In this document: piece after piece, positions 1-8,085 of the stretch
Position numbering within the stretch: position 1 is the first letter of the stretch
How the letters are laid out: each line of letters begins with the position of its first letter
Source: Prolixibacteraceae bacterium
Lineage (GTDB): Bacteria > Bacteroidota > Bacteroidia > Bacteroidales > Prolixibacteraceae
Reading direction: 5' to 3'
Length of the DNA: 34,298 bases
NCBI GenBank assembly: GCA_947475715.1
Contig: CANJNY010000041.1
Location: forward strand, 1-34,298
The notes under the pieces: model-generated
The model's database searches: none
What the model was told of the DNA's origin: nothing
The model's input: only the letters and a program-made list of their open reading frames with translations
Program-made: the position numbers and the translations under genes

Positions 1-24
1 AAAGCATATATTTAATAAAATCAG

Positions 25-55
25 TTTGTCCTTAAATAAAATGCGGTTATCTTTG
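25..55 (+). promoter_or_regulatory. Bacteroidota-type promoter for tRNA-Lys
   Basis: A TTTG at 25-28 is followed by a 19-base spacer and TATCTTTG at 48-55. This is an exact match to the Bacteroidota housekeeping promoter pattern (TTTG, 19-21 bases, TAnnTTTG). Transcription would start near 61, about 23 bases before the tRNA. Confidence 0.75.
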
Positions 56-83
56 CACAGCTTTTTAGGAAAGCTTTTAAAAT

Positions 84-156
84 GACTCTGTAGCTCAGCT
101 GGTAGAGCAATTGACTCTTAATCAATGGGTCGAGGGTTCGAACCCCTCCGGGGTCA
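84..156 (+). tRNA. tRNA-Lys (anticodon CTT)
   Basis: The sequence folds into a full 73-nt cloverleaf. The acceptor stem GACTCTG pairs with CGGGGTC (two G-U pairs), the D arm contains AGCTGGTAGA, and the T arm is GAGGG-TTCGAAC-CCCTC. The anticodon stem ATTGA/TCAAT encloses the loop CTCTTAA, which places CTT at positions 34-36 and so reads the lysine codon AAG. The discriminator base is A and the 3' CCA is not encoded, so it must be added after transcription. A consensus promoter lies just upstream and strong hairpins lie just downstream. Confidence 0.96.
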
Positions 157-158
157 CA

Positions 159-193
159 AATATCCTTGTAAATCTTAGATTTACAAGGATATT
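159..193. terminator. Hairpin after tRNA-Lys
   Basis: A perfect 17-base inverted repeat (159-175 with 177-193) begins three bases after the tRNA. It is AT-rich and followed by TCTTTA rather than a clean T run. It probably acts as a transcription terminator or as a 3' processing structure for the tRNA transcript. Confidence 0.6.
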
Positions 194-198
194 CTCTT

Positions 199-250
199 TA
201 ATAATCAAAAAGCTCCCTGTAAATTAATACAGGGAGCTTTTTGATTATTA
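199..250. terminator. Two-way intrinsic terminator between tRNA-Lys and the sigma-factor gene
   Basis: A perfect 22-bp stem (199-220 with 229-250) encloses an 8-base AT loop. The GC-rich core AGCTCCCTGT/ACAGGGAGCT is flanked by A and T runs, so it can terminate transcripts arriving from either side: the tRNA on the plus strand and the sigma factor on the minus strand. Confidence 0.85.
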
Positions 251-265
251 AAATACGTTATTTTT

Positions 266-778
266 CTAATTGATGTATTCACTTAGCCATTTCCCCAATT
301 TTTTACGGGTGAAAAATATACGGCTTTTTACAGTTCCTAAAGGCAAATCGAGTTTTTCTGCAATCTCTTTGTACTTGAAACCACTTAAAAAAAGCTGAAA
401 AGGCTCGCGAAACTCATCTTCAAGCATATCAATTTTTTTATAAATCTCTTTTTCTGAATGAATCGAATCAGGTGCCGGAGAATAGTCATCTTTTGAAAAC
501 GAAATTTGTAATTTGTGCGATGAACTCTCAAGGGTTGTCTTTGCTTTTACATTTCTGCGGTAATCATTAATGAACGTGTTTTTCATGATTGTATAAACCC
601 ACGCCATCAAATTCGTGTCAGCCGAAAACTTATCACGGTATGTTAATGCCTTCAAATAGGTCTCCTGTACAAGATCATGTGCTTTGTCTGAGTCGCTGGT
701 TAAACTTAATGCAAAGAAATATAGTTTACTGTGAAGGCTTGTGAGTGAATTTTGAAATTGTATTTGTGTCATAGTCAA
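266..778 (-). CDS. RNA polymerase sigma factor, ECF (sigma-70) family
   Basis: A 170-residue ECF sigma factor that directs RNA polymerase to a small regulon. Region 2 spans about residues 12-76; it includes the core-binding/-10 helix around DLVQETYLKAL (35-45) and a segment around MAWVYTIMKNTFINDYRR (58-75). Region 4 spans about 113-165 and has a helix-turn-helix in which YKEIAEKLDLPLGTVKSRI contacts -35 DNA. The length is usual for an ECF sigma. No anti-sigma factor or TonB-linked FecR/SusC pair adjoins it, so the signal it answers to cannot be inferred here. A well-matched promoter is present at 831-861. An alternative ATG two codons downstream would change little. Confidence 0.9.
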   Translation of the reverse strand: MTMTQIQFQNSLTSLHSKLYFFALSLTSDSDKAHDLVQETYLKALTYRDKFSADTNLMAWVYTIMKNTFINDYRRNVKAKTTLESSSHKLQISFSKDDYSPAPDSIHSEKEIYKKIDMLEDEFREPFQLFLSGFKYKEIAEKLDLPLGTVKSRIFFTRKKLGKWLSEYIN

Positions 779-1280
779 TGATTGCTAAAATGATGATCAA
801 ATAATAGTTTTGAATTATCAAACAACACATCAAAGATACCAAACACGAAAATAAAAAGCAATAGTGGTTATTCGTTTATGACTTTAGGGACCATTTTTAT
901 CTGAACTGATTCTAAATAAGGAAATCCTAATTATCAATAATACAAGACAGTTCGAATAAAAATATACTCCATTATAAATTACCTGTGAATTAAAATAATC
1001 CTGGTTCATTTCTAAAATAGATCTATAAATCGGGCATCTAACAGTTAATTAAGGGGTAAGGGAGATATTTTCAACATTTAGTCAGCTGATTTTCGGGATT
1101 AAAAAGAGGTTAAATTTTGCTCAAATATTTTACCAAACCGGAGGCTTCTGATAAATTTATATATCTTTAGATATTTAAATTTTGAAGGTTTATAAGTGTT
1201 CATTATTTCAAACAGAAATCTAAAGTTTGAAAATAAATGGACCATTTTTAATAAACATTTTTAATAAGTTAAATTATATT
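779..1280. other. Intergenic region, 502 bases, AT-rich
   Basis: This is the gap between the divergent sigma-factor gene and the nucleotide-sugar dehydrogenase gene. The sigma-factor promoter (831-861) is the only convincing element. On the plus strand TATCTTTA at 1162-1169 resembles a -7 box but has no matching upstream box. I see no RNA gene, repeat array or credible ORF. Confidence 0.6.
831..861 (-). promoter_or_regulatory. Bacteroidota-type promoter for the ECF sigma gene
   Basis: Read on the minus strand, TTG (861-859) is followed by a 20-base spacer and TATCTTTG (838-831), an exact TAnnTTTG match. Transcription would start near 824, giving a leader of about 46 bases. The housekeeping-type promoter suggests that basal transcription does not depend on the sigma factor itself. 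Confidence 0.65.
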
Positions 1281-2576
1281 ATGCACCCTATTCGCATTGG
1301 AGTAATTGGACTTGGGTATGTTGGTCTTCCGTTGGCCCGACTTTTTGCCACTAAATTTCCAGTTATTGGCTTTGATCTTAATCAACAGCGGGTTAAAGAG
1401 ATAAATGAAGGGTTAGATAAAACACTCGAGGTGGATAAAAATATTCTTCAGGGAGTGCTGGTGGCCGAAAATCCTTTAATCTCGGGAAGAAATGGGCTGT
1501 ATTGTTCCTTTAAACCGGAAGATATTAACGATTGTAATTTTTATGTTATTACAGTTCCCACCCCCGTTGATAAAAATAACCGGCCCGACCTCACTCCGCT
1601 TATTAAAGCCTCTGAAACCGTTGGGCGGGTAATCTCAAAAGGAGACATTATCGTTTATGAATCAACCGTTTACCCGGGAGCAACCGAGGATGATTGTATC
1701 CCTGTTATAGAGAAAGTTTCTGGGCTAAAATTCAACACTGATTTCTTTGCCGGTTATAGCCCTGAACGGATAAATCCAGGAGACAAAGAACATACAGTTG
1801 AAAAAATTCTTAAAGTCACCTCTGGCTCAACTCCAGAAGTGGCAGAAATTGTCGATGCAACGTATCGTTCTGTCATTCTGGCAGGAACCCATAAAGCACC
1901 CTCTATCAGGGTGGCAGAAGCAGCAAAGGTTATCGAAAACAGTCAACGTGACATTAATATTGCTTTTGTTAATGAACTTGCCAAAATATTTAATGCCATG
2001 AAGATTGATACCCATGATGTTTTGGAAGCGGCTGGGACAAAATGGAATTTTCTATCCTTTAAACCTGGCCTGGTCGGAGGCCATTGTATTGGAGTCGATC
2101 CCTATTATCTGGCTCAAAAAGCACAGGAAGCTGGTTATCATCCCGAAATTATCCTTGCAGGGCGAAGATTAAACGATAGTATGGGAAAATATATTGCCAC
2201 TGAGGTTGTTAAACTTATGATTAAACGTGAGATAACAGTCAAAAATTCAAAAGTACTCATGTTGGGAATTACGTTCAAAGAAAATTGCCCTGATATTAGA
2301 AATACCAAAGCGACAGATATATATCATGAGTTAATTAGTTATGGGATTGATGTTGATGTTTTTGATCCATGGGCCTCTGTAAATGAGGTCAGGCGTGAAT
2401 ATGGGATTTCAATAATCAGTGAACTTATTGAATCAATAAATTATCGCGCAGTAATTTTGGCAGTAGCACACAATGAATTCATGAAGATTGATCTGCAACT
2501 GTTTAAGGAAAAAGGTTCAATCATTTATGACGTAAAGGGGATTTTACCCCGCGATCTGATCGATGCCCGGCTGTAA
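1281..2576 (+). CDS. tviB: UDP-N-acetyl-hexosamine 6-dehydrogenase, TviB/WbpA type (nucleotide sugar dehydrogenase)
   Basis: This 431-residue UDP-glucose/GDP-mannose dehydrogenase family enzyme most closely recalls TviB, which oxidises C6 of a UDP-N-acetyl-hexosamine to the uronic acid for a capsule, Vi-like polymer or LPS O-chain. A Rossmann motif GLGYVG is at residues 10-15, VPTP near 92 begins the nucleotide-sugar part, and [10 protein letters not shown] follows. The catalytic cysteine is C269 in [12 protein letters not shown]. The C-terminal domain carries [16 protein letters not shown] chose ATG 1281 because an upstream in-frame start at 1227 would add 18 residues before the Rossmann strand. 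No epimerase, glycosyltransferase or polymerase gene is adjacent, so its polymer is unknown. Exact substrate (UDP-GlcNAc or UDP-ManNAc/GalNAc) is inference. Confidence 0.88.
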   Translation: MHPIRIGVIGLGYVGLPLARLFATKFPVIGFDLNQQRVKEINEGLDKTLEVDKNILQGVLVAENPLISGRNGLYCSFKPEDINDCNFYVITVPTPVDKNNRPDLTPLIKASETVGRVISKGDIIVYESTVYPGATEDDCIPVIEKVSGLKFNTDFFAGYSPERINPGDKEHTVEKILKVTSGSTPEVAEIVDATYRSVILAGTHKAPSIRVAEAAKVIENSQRDINIAFVNELAKIFNAMKIDTHDVLEAAGTKWNFLSFKPGLVGGHCIGVDPYYLAQKAQEAGYHPEIILAGRRLNDSMGKYIATEVVKLMIKREITVKNSKVLMLGITFKENCPDIRNTKATDIYHELISYGIDVDVFDPWASVNEVRREYGISIISELIESINYRAVILAVAHNEFMKIDLQLFKEKGSIIYDVKGILPRDLIDARL

Positions 2577-2656
2577 TGAATCCCTTAGCGAATAGAACCA
2601 CCGGAAACCAATAAAATTTAGTTAACTACATTAATTAACTATAGAAAAATAGATTT

Positions 2657-3022
2657 ATGATTATTGCAATTGATTTTGATGGAACAATCGTGGAGCACCG
2701 TTATCCTGCCATCGGCAAAGAGCTGCCGTTTGCATTGGAGACAATCAAAGCACTCCAGAAAAAGCAACATCAAATTATACTTTGGACATACAGGTCTGGG
2801 AAGACATTAGATGAGGCTGTAGAATTTTGCAGGAAGGGTGGTGTTGAATTTTATGCAGTGAACAGAAGTTATCCCGAGGAGAGGTTTGATATATCAGTCA
2901 GCCGGAAGATCCATGCTGATTTGTTTATTGATGACCGCAATGTTGGTGGTTTTCCAGGTTGGGGTGAAATATATCACATGATTTGTCCCGAAGAATCGGG
3001 GCAGCAACGAAAAAAGAGATAA
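2657..3022 (+). CDS. Small HAD-superfamily phosphatase-like protein
   Basis: A compact 121-residue HAD-fold protein with little or no cap domain. Motif I is DFDGT with nucleophile D6 and acid/base D8, a motif II-like threonine is in WTYRSG (T44), a candidate motif III lysine is K84, and the metal-binding motif IV is IDDRN with D92-D93. The set is consistent with a Mg-dependent phosphatase and resembles short HAD proteins common in Bacteroides. The substrate is unknown. It lies 80 bases after the nucleotide-sugar dehydrogenase in the same direction, so cotranscription is possible. The stop codon lies inside the terminator stem. Confidence 0.8.
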   Translation: MIIAIDFDGTIVEHRYPAIGKELPFALETIKALQKKQHQIILWTYRSGKTLDEAVEFCRKGGVEFYAVNRSYPEERFDISVSRKIHADLFIDDRNVGGFPGWGEIYHMICPEESGQQRKKR

Positions 3023-3049
3023 TCTGGAAATTCCAGATTATCTCTTTTT
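3011..3049. terminator. Two-way intrinsic terminator
   Basis: A near-perfect stem (AAAAAGAGATAATCTGGAA at 3011-3029 with its complement at 3031-3049) is flanked by an A run on one side and a T run on the other. It overlaps the stop codon of the HAD gene and faces the end of the converging dehydrogenase gene, so it probably ends both transcripts. Confidence 0.85.
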
Positions 3050-3057
3050 CTAAAGAT

Positions 3058-4254
3058 TTAGTCCATTTCAAGCCTTACATCGTGCAATTCCCACCATGGA
3101 AGTCCATGTAAATTAAGCTGTTCCATAAATGGATCGGGATTAAATTCTTCAACATTAAACACTCCCGGTTTTTTCCATTTTCCCTGAAGGAACATCATCG
3201 CACCAATCATTGCAGGCACTCCTGTTGTATAACTCACTGCCTGCATCCCCGTTTCGGCATATGCAGCCTCATGACTACAATTGTTATAGATATAATAGGT
3301 CTTCTTTTTTTTATCTTTTATCCCCTTAATTCTGCAACCTATCGAAGTTTCCCCCTTATAATTGGAGCCCAATTCTTCGGGAGCGGGAAGTACTGCTTTC
3401 AAAAACTGAATAGGAACAATCTCCTTCCCTTCATACATGACCGGCTTGATTCCTGCCATACCAATATTTTGAATCACACGAAGATGTGTCAGATATTCCT
3501 GACCAAAAGTCATCCAGAACCGCGCTTTTTTTATCGTAGGAAAATTTTTCACCAACGATTCAAGTTCTTCATGGTAAATCACATAAGATTCCCGCTCACC
3601 GATATGTGGATAAGTGAGTGGTTTGTGAATTTCATGAGGTTCGGTTACCACCCATGCTCCATTTTCCCAATATTTACCCTTTTGCGTCACCTCCCTGATA
3701 TTAATTTCAGGATTGAAATTTGTTGCAAACGCTTTTCCATGATCCCCGGCATTACAATCTACGATATCCAGATAGTGGATTTCATCAAAAACGTATTTGG
3801 CAGCCCACGCGGTAAAAATACTGGTAACTCCGGGATCAAAACCACATCCAAGAATTGCCGTTAACCCTGCATTTTTAAATCGTTCCTGATAAGCCCATTG
3901 CCAACTGTACTCAAATTTCGCCTCATCCTTTGGCTCATAATTGGCTGTATCAAGATACGAAACACCGGTTTCGAGACATGCATCCATGATGGTTAGATCC
4001 TGGTAAGGAAGGGCCACATTAACAACAAGATCTGGCCTAAAAGAACGGATTAATGCCACTAATTGAGGCACTTCATCGGCATCAACCTGCGCAGTTTGAA
4101 TCCGGTTTCCGCCAATGCGCTCAGCAATCACATCACATTTCGATTTGGTGCGGCTAGCAAGCAAAATCTCCGTAAATACTTCCGGTAAACCGGCCATTTT
4201 ATGTGCAACGACGGTTCCAACACCACCGGCACCAATAATCAAGACTTTTCCCAT
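3058..4254 (-). CDS. Carboxynorspermidine/carboxyspermidine dehydrogenase (saccharopine dehydrogenase family)
   Basis: A 398-residue NAD(P)-dependent enzyme that reductively condenses putrescine (or diaminopropane) with aspartate semialdehyde to give carboxyspermidine (or carboxynorspermidine), the step before decarboxylation to spermidine. The N-terminal Rossmann motif GAGGVG is at 8-13, ASRT near 33 fits the cofactor pocket, and LGCGFDPGV plus NFNPEINIREV are typical of this branch of the saccharopine dehydrogenase family. Length is normal. The putrescine-forming aguA and aguB genes lie 3-5 kb away on the same strand, which supports the polyamine role over lysine metabolism. The decarboxylase partner (nspC) is not in the window. 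The gene ends facing a two-way terminator. Confidence 0.9.
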   Translation of the reverse strand: MGKVLIIGAGGVGTVVAHKMAGLPEVFTEILLASRTKSKCDVIAERIGGNRIQTAQVDADEVPQLVALIRSFRPDLVVNVALPYQDLTIMDACLETGVSYLDTANYEPKDEAKFEYSWQWAYQERFKNAGLTAILGCGFDPGVTSIFTAWAAKYVFDEIHYLDIVDCNAGDHGKAFATNFNPEINIREVTQKGKYWENGAWVVTEPHEIHKPLTYPHIGERESYVIYHEELESLVKNFPTIKKARFWMTFGQEYLTHLRVIQNIGMAGIKPVMYEGKEIVPIQFLKAVLPAPEELGSNYKGETSIGCRIKGIKDKKKKTYYIYNNCSHEAAYAETGMQAVSYTTGVPAMIGAMMFLQGKWKKPGVFNVEEFNPDPFMEQLNLHGLPWWELHDVRLEMD

Positions 4255-4314
4255 TTAAAATTCTTAATGAATAGGATTAAACAATCAAATATTGCGCAAA
4301 ATAACCATATTTTT

Positions 4315-4322
4315 CAAAGCTA
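4315..4322 (-). promoter_or_regulatory. Candidate -7 box for the carboxyspermidine dehydrogenase gene
   Basis: On the minus strand 4322-4315 reads TAGCTTTG, an exact TAnnTTTG match about 60 bases before the start codon. The expected upstream TTTG is only weakly matched. Confidence 0.4.
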
Positions 4323-4454
4323 TTGCTGATTTTAATCTGAAAAGAAAATTATTTTGTATTTTTATTGCAATCACTTAATCTTATTTCAAAGTGCAATTTT
4401 CAGGATAAAATTGTCCGCAATATCAGATCTTAGAATCTTCTTATTTATTTACCT

Positions 4455-7166
4455 GTGAGAAAATCACTTTTAACCTCGCTCCTCCTCTTTTTGGCCCTTG
4501 CCACTTTTTCTCAACAAAAAAATCACCAAAGTAGTGACAACACAAAGCCATGGACCTATTGGTGGTGGCAAGGAAGTGCAGTAACCAAAGCTGGAATAAA
4601 GTTACAGTTGGAGCATTTCAGAATGTCCGGGCTTGGAGGAGCTCATATTATTCCGATCTATGGTGTAAAAGGTGAAGAATCTCATTTTATCCCCTTTCTG
4701 TCTGACAGTTGGCTTGATATATTTAATTATACAACCTCCGAAGCAAAAAAACTTGGGCTTGGTATAGATCTCACAACTGGTACAGGATGGCCGTTTGGCG
4801 GTCCTCAAATTACCGCGCAATATGCGGCGAAACAGCTGGTTTTTAATGAGGTTAATCAGAATGATACCTTGAAAATAGCTGAACTATTTCGAAAGAGTAT
4901 TTACCAAAGACCGGATATTTTCAGAATAAATAAAGATGGATTTTATAAACAAACAGATAAGATAGCAACTCATAATAAATTAAACTTAAGCAATATAAAA
5001 AAATATTTAATTGTATCCTATGAACCAACTAATCAGCAGGTTAAAAGAGCAGCTCCGCGGGGAGAAGGATTAGTCGTAGACCATTTCGATCGCACCGCTA
5101 TGAATAAATATCTGCAGCTCTTTGATACAACTCTCCTTATTAACCGCGACCAAAGTGCTCCAAGGGCCTTTTACAACGATTCCTATGAGGTCTATAATGC
5201 CAATTGGACATTCCGATTTTTCGAAGCTTTCAGAAATCAGCATGGGTATGATCTTAAACGAATTATTTATATACTGAGTCCAAATTATCCCAATGCGACC
5301 ATAAAAGCAAAAGTTATTTCAGATTATCGTGAGACCCTATCCTCCCTGCTCTATGATACGGAACAATACTGGGCAACGTGGGCAAGTGAAAACCGTATTC
5401 TCACCCGTTATCAGGCTCACGGTTCGCCGGGAAACCTTCTCGACCTTTATGCCCTTGCCGATATCCCTGAAACAGAATCGTTTGGAAGTAGCAGTTTCAC
5501 TATTCCCAATGTGCGAATAGATGAGGATTATACCGAAAAAACCTTCGGTCGCCCCAATTTTCTCATGATGAAGTTCGCCTCCTCCCCTGCTCACCTGTTT
5601 GATAAAAAACTTGTCAGCTCCGAATCTGCAACCTGGCTTGGAAATCATTTTAAGGTGGCACTTTCACAGATTAAACCTCAAATTGATGAGCTGTTTACTG
5701 CCGGAATTAATCACATATTCTTTCATGGCACAACCTACTCACCTCCGGACGAGCCATTTCCTGGCTGGCTGTTTTATGCCTCTACAAACTTTGGTTCATA
5801 TTCGCACTTTTATAATGAACTCCCTTTATTAAACCACTATATTGCGAATTGCCAAAAACTGCTTCAGGAATCAGAACCGGATAACGATATACTGATTTAT
5901 CTGCCGGTTTATGATTTTTGGGCAGACACAAAAGCCCCTCTATTACAATTATTTAGTGTTCACCATGCCGATAAATGGTTGCTGAATACCCCATTCGGAA
6001 AATTATCGAACCACCTTTGGCAAAAGGGTTATGGATTTGATTATATATCTGATCTTCAATTGAGTAAATTAAAAGTGAATTCTGATCATCATGTTTCAAT
6101 AACCGGGAATTACTTTAAGGTAATAGTCATTCCTCAAACGACCCACATGAGTATTGAGACAATGCAAAATCTCCTTGCTCTTTCCAACAATGGTGCAACT
6201 CTAATTTTTGATCAATCACTTCCGGAAACATTCCCGGGGATGGGACGCAATAACCGCCAATCTTATTTTGAAACTTTAAAAAAGAAATTAATCCACAATC
6301 CCGGAGTCATTACCGGAAATGCTGATTCTATATTGAATCAATTGAATATCAGAAAAGAAACAATGGTTACTTCCAATCTTAGTTTTATCCGAAAACGTTC
6401 AAAACAAGGCTACACTTGGTTTATTACTAACCTTTCAAATAAATTCTCTGACGATACAATAACCCTTTCAGGGAATGCTAAATCACTCGAATATTACAAT
6501 CCGATGAACGATGATCGCGGATTTATTGAATTTAAAAGTGAAAATAATCAAATTCGCACCAAACTTTTTCTCCCTCCCGGAAGCTCATGTTTCCTTATCT
6601 CAGATGACCTTCCCCAAAGAGGAAAAAAATGGAGATTCCACTACCCGTCAAATGAATCGATTTCCATTTCCGATTGGGAAGTTAAATTTCCTGTCGGGAC
6701 ACCTTTCCTGCCAAAAAACACCTTTCATCCCCGGGAGCTTACCAGCTGGACGAGCTGGCCAGACTCAACGCTTCAATGGTTTAATGGATACGGTACTTAT
6801 TCTGCACATTTCAGTCTTCCCTACTCATGGATCAATAAATCAGGCGTTTATATACGGATTGATGATCTGCGTGAAACAGCCAGAGTAACAATTAATGATA
6901 AGGAGGTTGGAACGATTTGGGCTGTTCCTTATCAATTATTTATTCCAAAAGAGCTTTTGAAATTTGGTCACCAAAATTCAATAAGTTTGAATGTAAGAAA
7001 CCTTTCAGCCAATGAAGCCAGATATCTGGATACAAAGCAGATATACTGGAAGAAATTTTATGATGCAAATATTGTCGACATTACCTATAAACCTTTTGAC
7101 GCCTCGAAATGGTCACCTGTTCCATCCGGAATCATAGGAAAAGTTCAGATTATCGCGGCAGAATAA
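4455..7166 (+). CDS. Secreted GH106-like glycoside hydrolase (alpha-L-rhamnosidase related)
   Basis: A 903-residue exported protein of the glycosyl hydrolase 106-related family, whose characterised members cleave alpha-L-rhamnose from plant or pectic glycans. A signal peptide (about 1-20, ending TFSQQ) is followed by the family hallmark PWTYWWWQGSAVTKAGI (32-48), where a TIM-barrel-like catalytic region begins. Conserved acidic patches are NDSYEV (241-246), ETESFG (339-344) and SSESATW (388-394); I cannot assign catalytic glutamates with certainty. The last 150 residues look like a galactose-binding jelly roll. The start codon is GTG. It lies alone on the plus strand between two minus-strand polyamine genes, with no SusC/SusD pair or other glycosidase nearby. 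Rhamnose specificity is inference. Confidence 0.85.
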   Translation: MRKSLLTSLLLFLALATFSQQKNHQSSDNTKPWTYWWWQGSAVTKAGIKLQLEHFRMSGLGGAHIIPIYGVKGEESHFIPFLSDSWLDIFNYTTSEAKKLGLGIDLTTGTGWPFGGPQITAQYAAKQLVFNEVNQNDTLKIAELFRKSIYQRPDIFRINKDGFYKQTDKIATHNKLNLSNIKKYLIVSYEPTNQQVKRAAPRGEGLVVDHFDRTAMNKYLQLFDTTLLINRDQSAPRAFYNDSYEVYNANWTFRFFEAFRNQHGYDLKRIIYILSPNYPNATIKAKVISDYRETLSSLLYDTEQYWATWASENRILTRYQAHGSPGNLLDLYALADIPETESFGSSSFTIPNVRIDEDYTEKTFGRPNFLMMKFASSPAHLFDKKLVSSESATWLGNHFKVALSQIKPQIDELFTAGINHIFFHGTTYSPPDEPFPGWLFYASTNFGSYSHFYNELPLLNHYIANCQKLLQESEPDNDILIYLPVYDFWADTKAPLLQLFSVHHADKWLLNTPFGKLSNHLWQKGYGFDYISDLQLSKLKVNSDHHVSITGNYFKVIVIPQTTHMSIETMQNLLALSNNGATLIFDQSLPETFPGMGRNNRQSYFETLKKKLIHNPGVITGNADSILNQLNIRKETMVTSNLSFIRKRSKQGYTWFITNLSNKFSDDTITLSGNAKSLEYYNPMNDDRGFIEFKSENNQIRTKLFLPPGSSCFLISDDLPQRGKKWRFHYPSNESISISDWEVKFPVGTPFLPKNTFHPRELTSWTSWPDSTLQWFNGYGTYSAHFSLPYSWINKSGVYIRIDDLRETARVTINDKEVGTIWAVPYQLFIPKELLKFGHQNSISLNVRNLSANEARYLDTKQIYWKKFYDANIVDITYKPFDASKWSPVPSGIIGKVQIIAAE

Positions 7167-7172
7167 AAAATA

Positions 7173-8051
7173 TCAGTCAATAAATCGTTTGATAAGCTCC
7201 CCGTACGCATCGATACGACGATCACGTAAAAATGGCCACCACCGTCTGACCGATTCCGATCGTTTAAGATCAATATCTACGATAAGATTAACTTCCTCTG
7301 ATTCAGAAGCTAAAGCGAGTAATTCTCCCTGTGGGCCGGCCACAAAACTATTCCCCCAAAACGAGATACCCCTGGTATGACCCGATGGATCAGGTTCGAA
7401 CCCGGTCCGGTTAACCGTAATCACAGGAATACCATTTGCAACCGCATGGGCCCGTTGCGAAATCGTCCAAGCTTCGCGTTGCCTGATTTTTTCTTCTTCC
7501 TGATCCGAAGATTCATATCCTATTGCGGTAGGATAAATCAATAGTTCAGCACCTGCCAGAGCCATAAGCCTTGCTGCTTCGGGATACCATTGATCCCAAC
7601 AAATAAGAACTCCGAGTTTTCCCACCGAAGTCTCAATCGGAACAAAACCAAGATCTCCCGGAGTAAAATAAAATTTTTCATAATACGCCGGATCATCAGG
7701 GATATGCATTTTGCGATATTTCCCTGCAATCGACCCATCTTTTTCAAAAACTACTGATGTATTATGATAAAGACCAGCAGATCGTTTCTCAAAGAGGGAG
7801 GTCACCAATACCACACCATGTTTCCGTGCAAGGTCACTGTAAAAAATTGTGGAGCTACCAGGGATAGGTTCAGCATGATCGAAAAGTACCGTATTTTCTG
7901 TCTGACAGAAATAGAGCGAATTATGAAGTTCCTGCAAAACAATAAGTTCTGCACCCGCTTCTGCGCACAAGGCAATATTAGCTGCCAATTTAGACTTATT
8001 TATCTCTGCATCAGCACAGTTTTTCTGCTGTATTAATCCGGTCTTGAGCAT
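7173..8051 (-). CDS. aguB: N-carbamoylputrescine amidohydrolase
   Basis: A 292-residue carbon-nitrogen hydrolase (nitrilase superfamily) that converts N-carbamoylputrescine to putrescine, CO2 and ammonia in the cytoplasm. The catalytic triad is visible: E41 in LQELHNSLYF, K114 in KYRKMHIPDD and C151 in LICWDQWYPEAAR. KMHIPDDPAYYEKFYFTPGD and the C-terminal RRWWPFLRDRRIDAYG are typical of AguB. I chose ATG 8051 because a longer reading frame to 8138 would overlap aguA and add 29 residues unrelated to the family N-terminus. It follows aguA after 34 bases, so the two are almost certainly one operon. It converges with the GH106-like gene with only 6 bases between the stops. Confidence 0.95.
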   Translation of the reverse strand: MLKTGLIQQKNCADAEINKSKLAANIALCAEAGAELIVLQELHNSLYFCQTENTVLFDHAEPIPGSSTIFYSDLARKHGVVLVTSLFEKRSAGLYHNTSVVFEKDGSIAGKYRKMHIPDDPAYYEKFYFTPGDLGFVPIETSVGKLGVLICWDQWYPEAARLMALAGAELLIYPTAIGYESSDQEEEKIRQREAWTISQRAHAVANGIPVITVNRTGFEPDPSGHTRGISFWGNSFVAGPQGELLALASESEEVNLIVDIDLKRSESVRRWWPFLRDRRIDAYGELIKRFID

Positions 8052-8085
8052 TTTATGTTCTATTAAAGATATTTCTAATTTAAAG

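Noticed and set aside
3271-3864. 197-codon open frame antisense to the carboxyspermidine dehydrogenase gene
   Set aside because: It lies entirely within a well-supported gene on the other strand and its translation resembles no family; it is a shadow frame.
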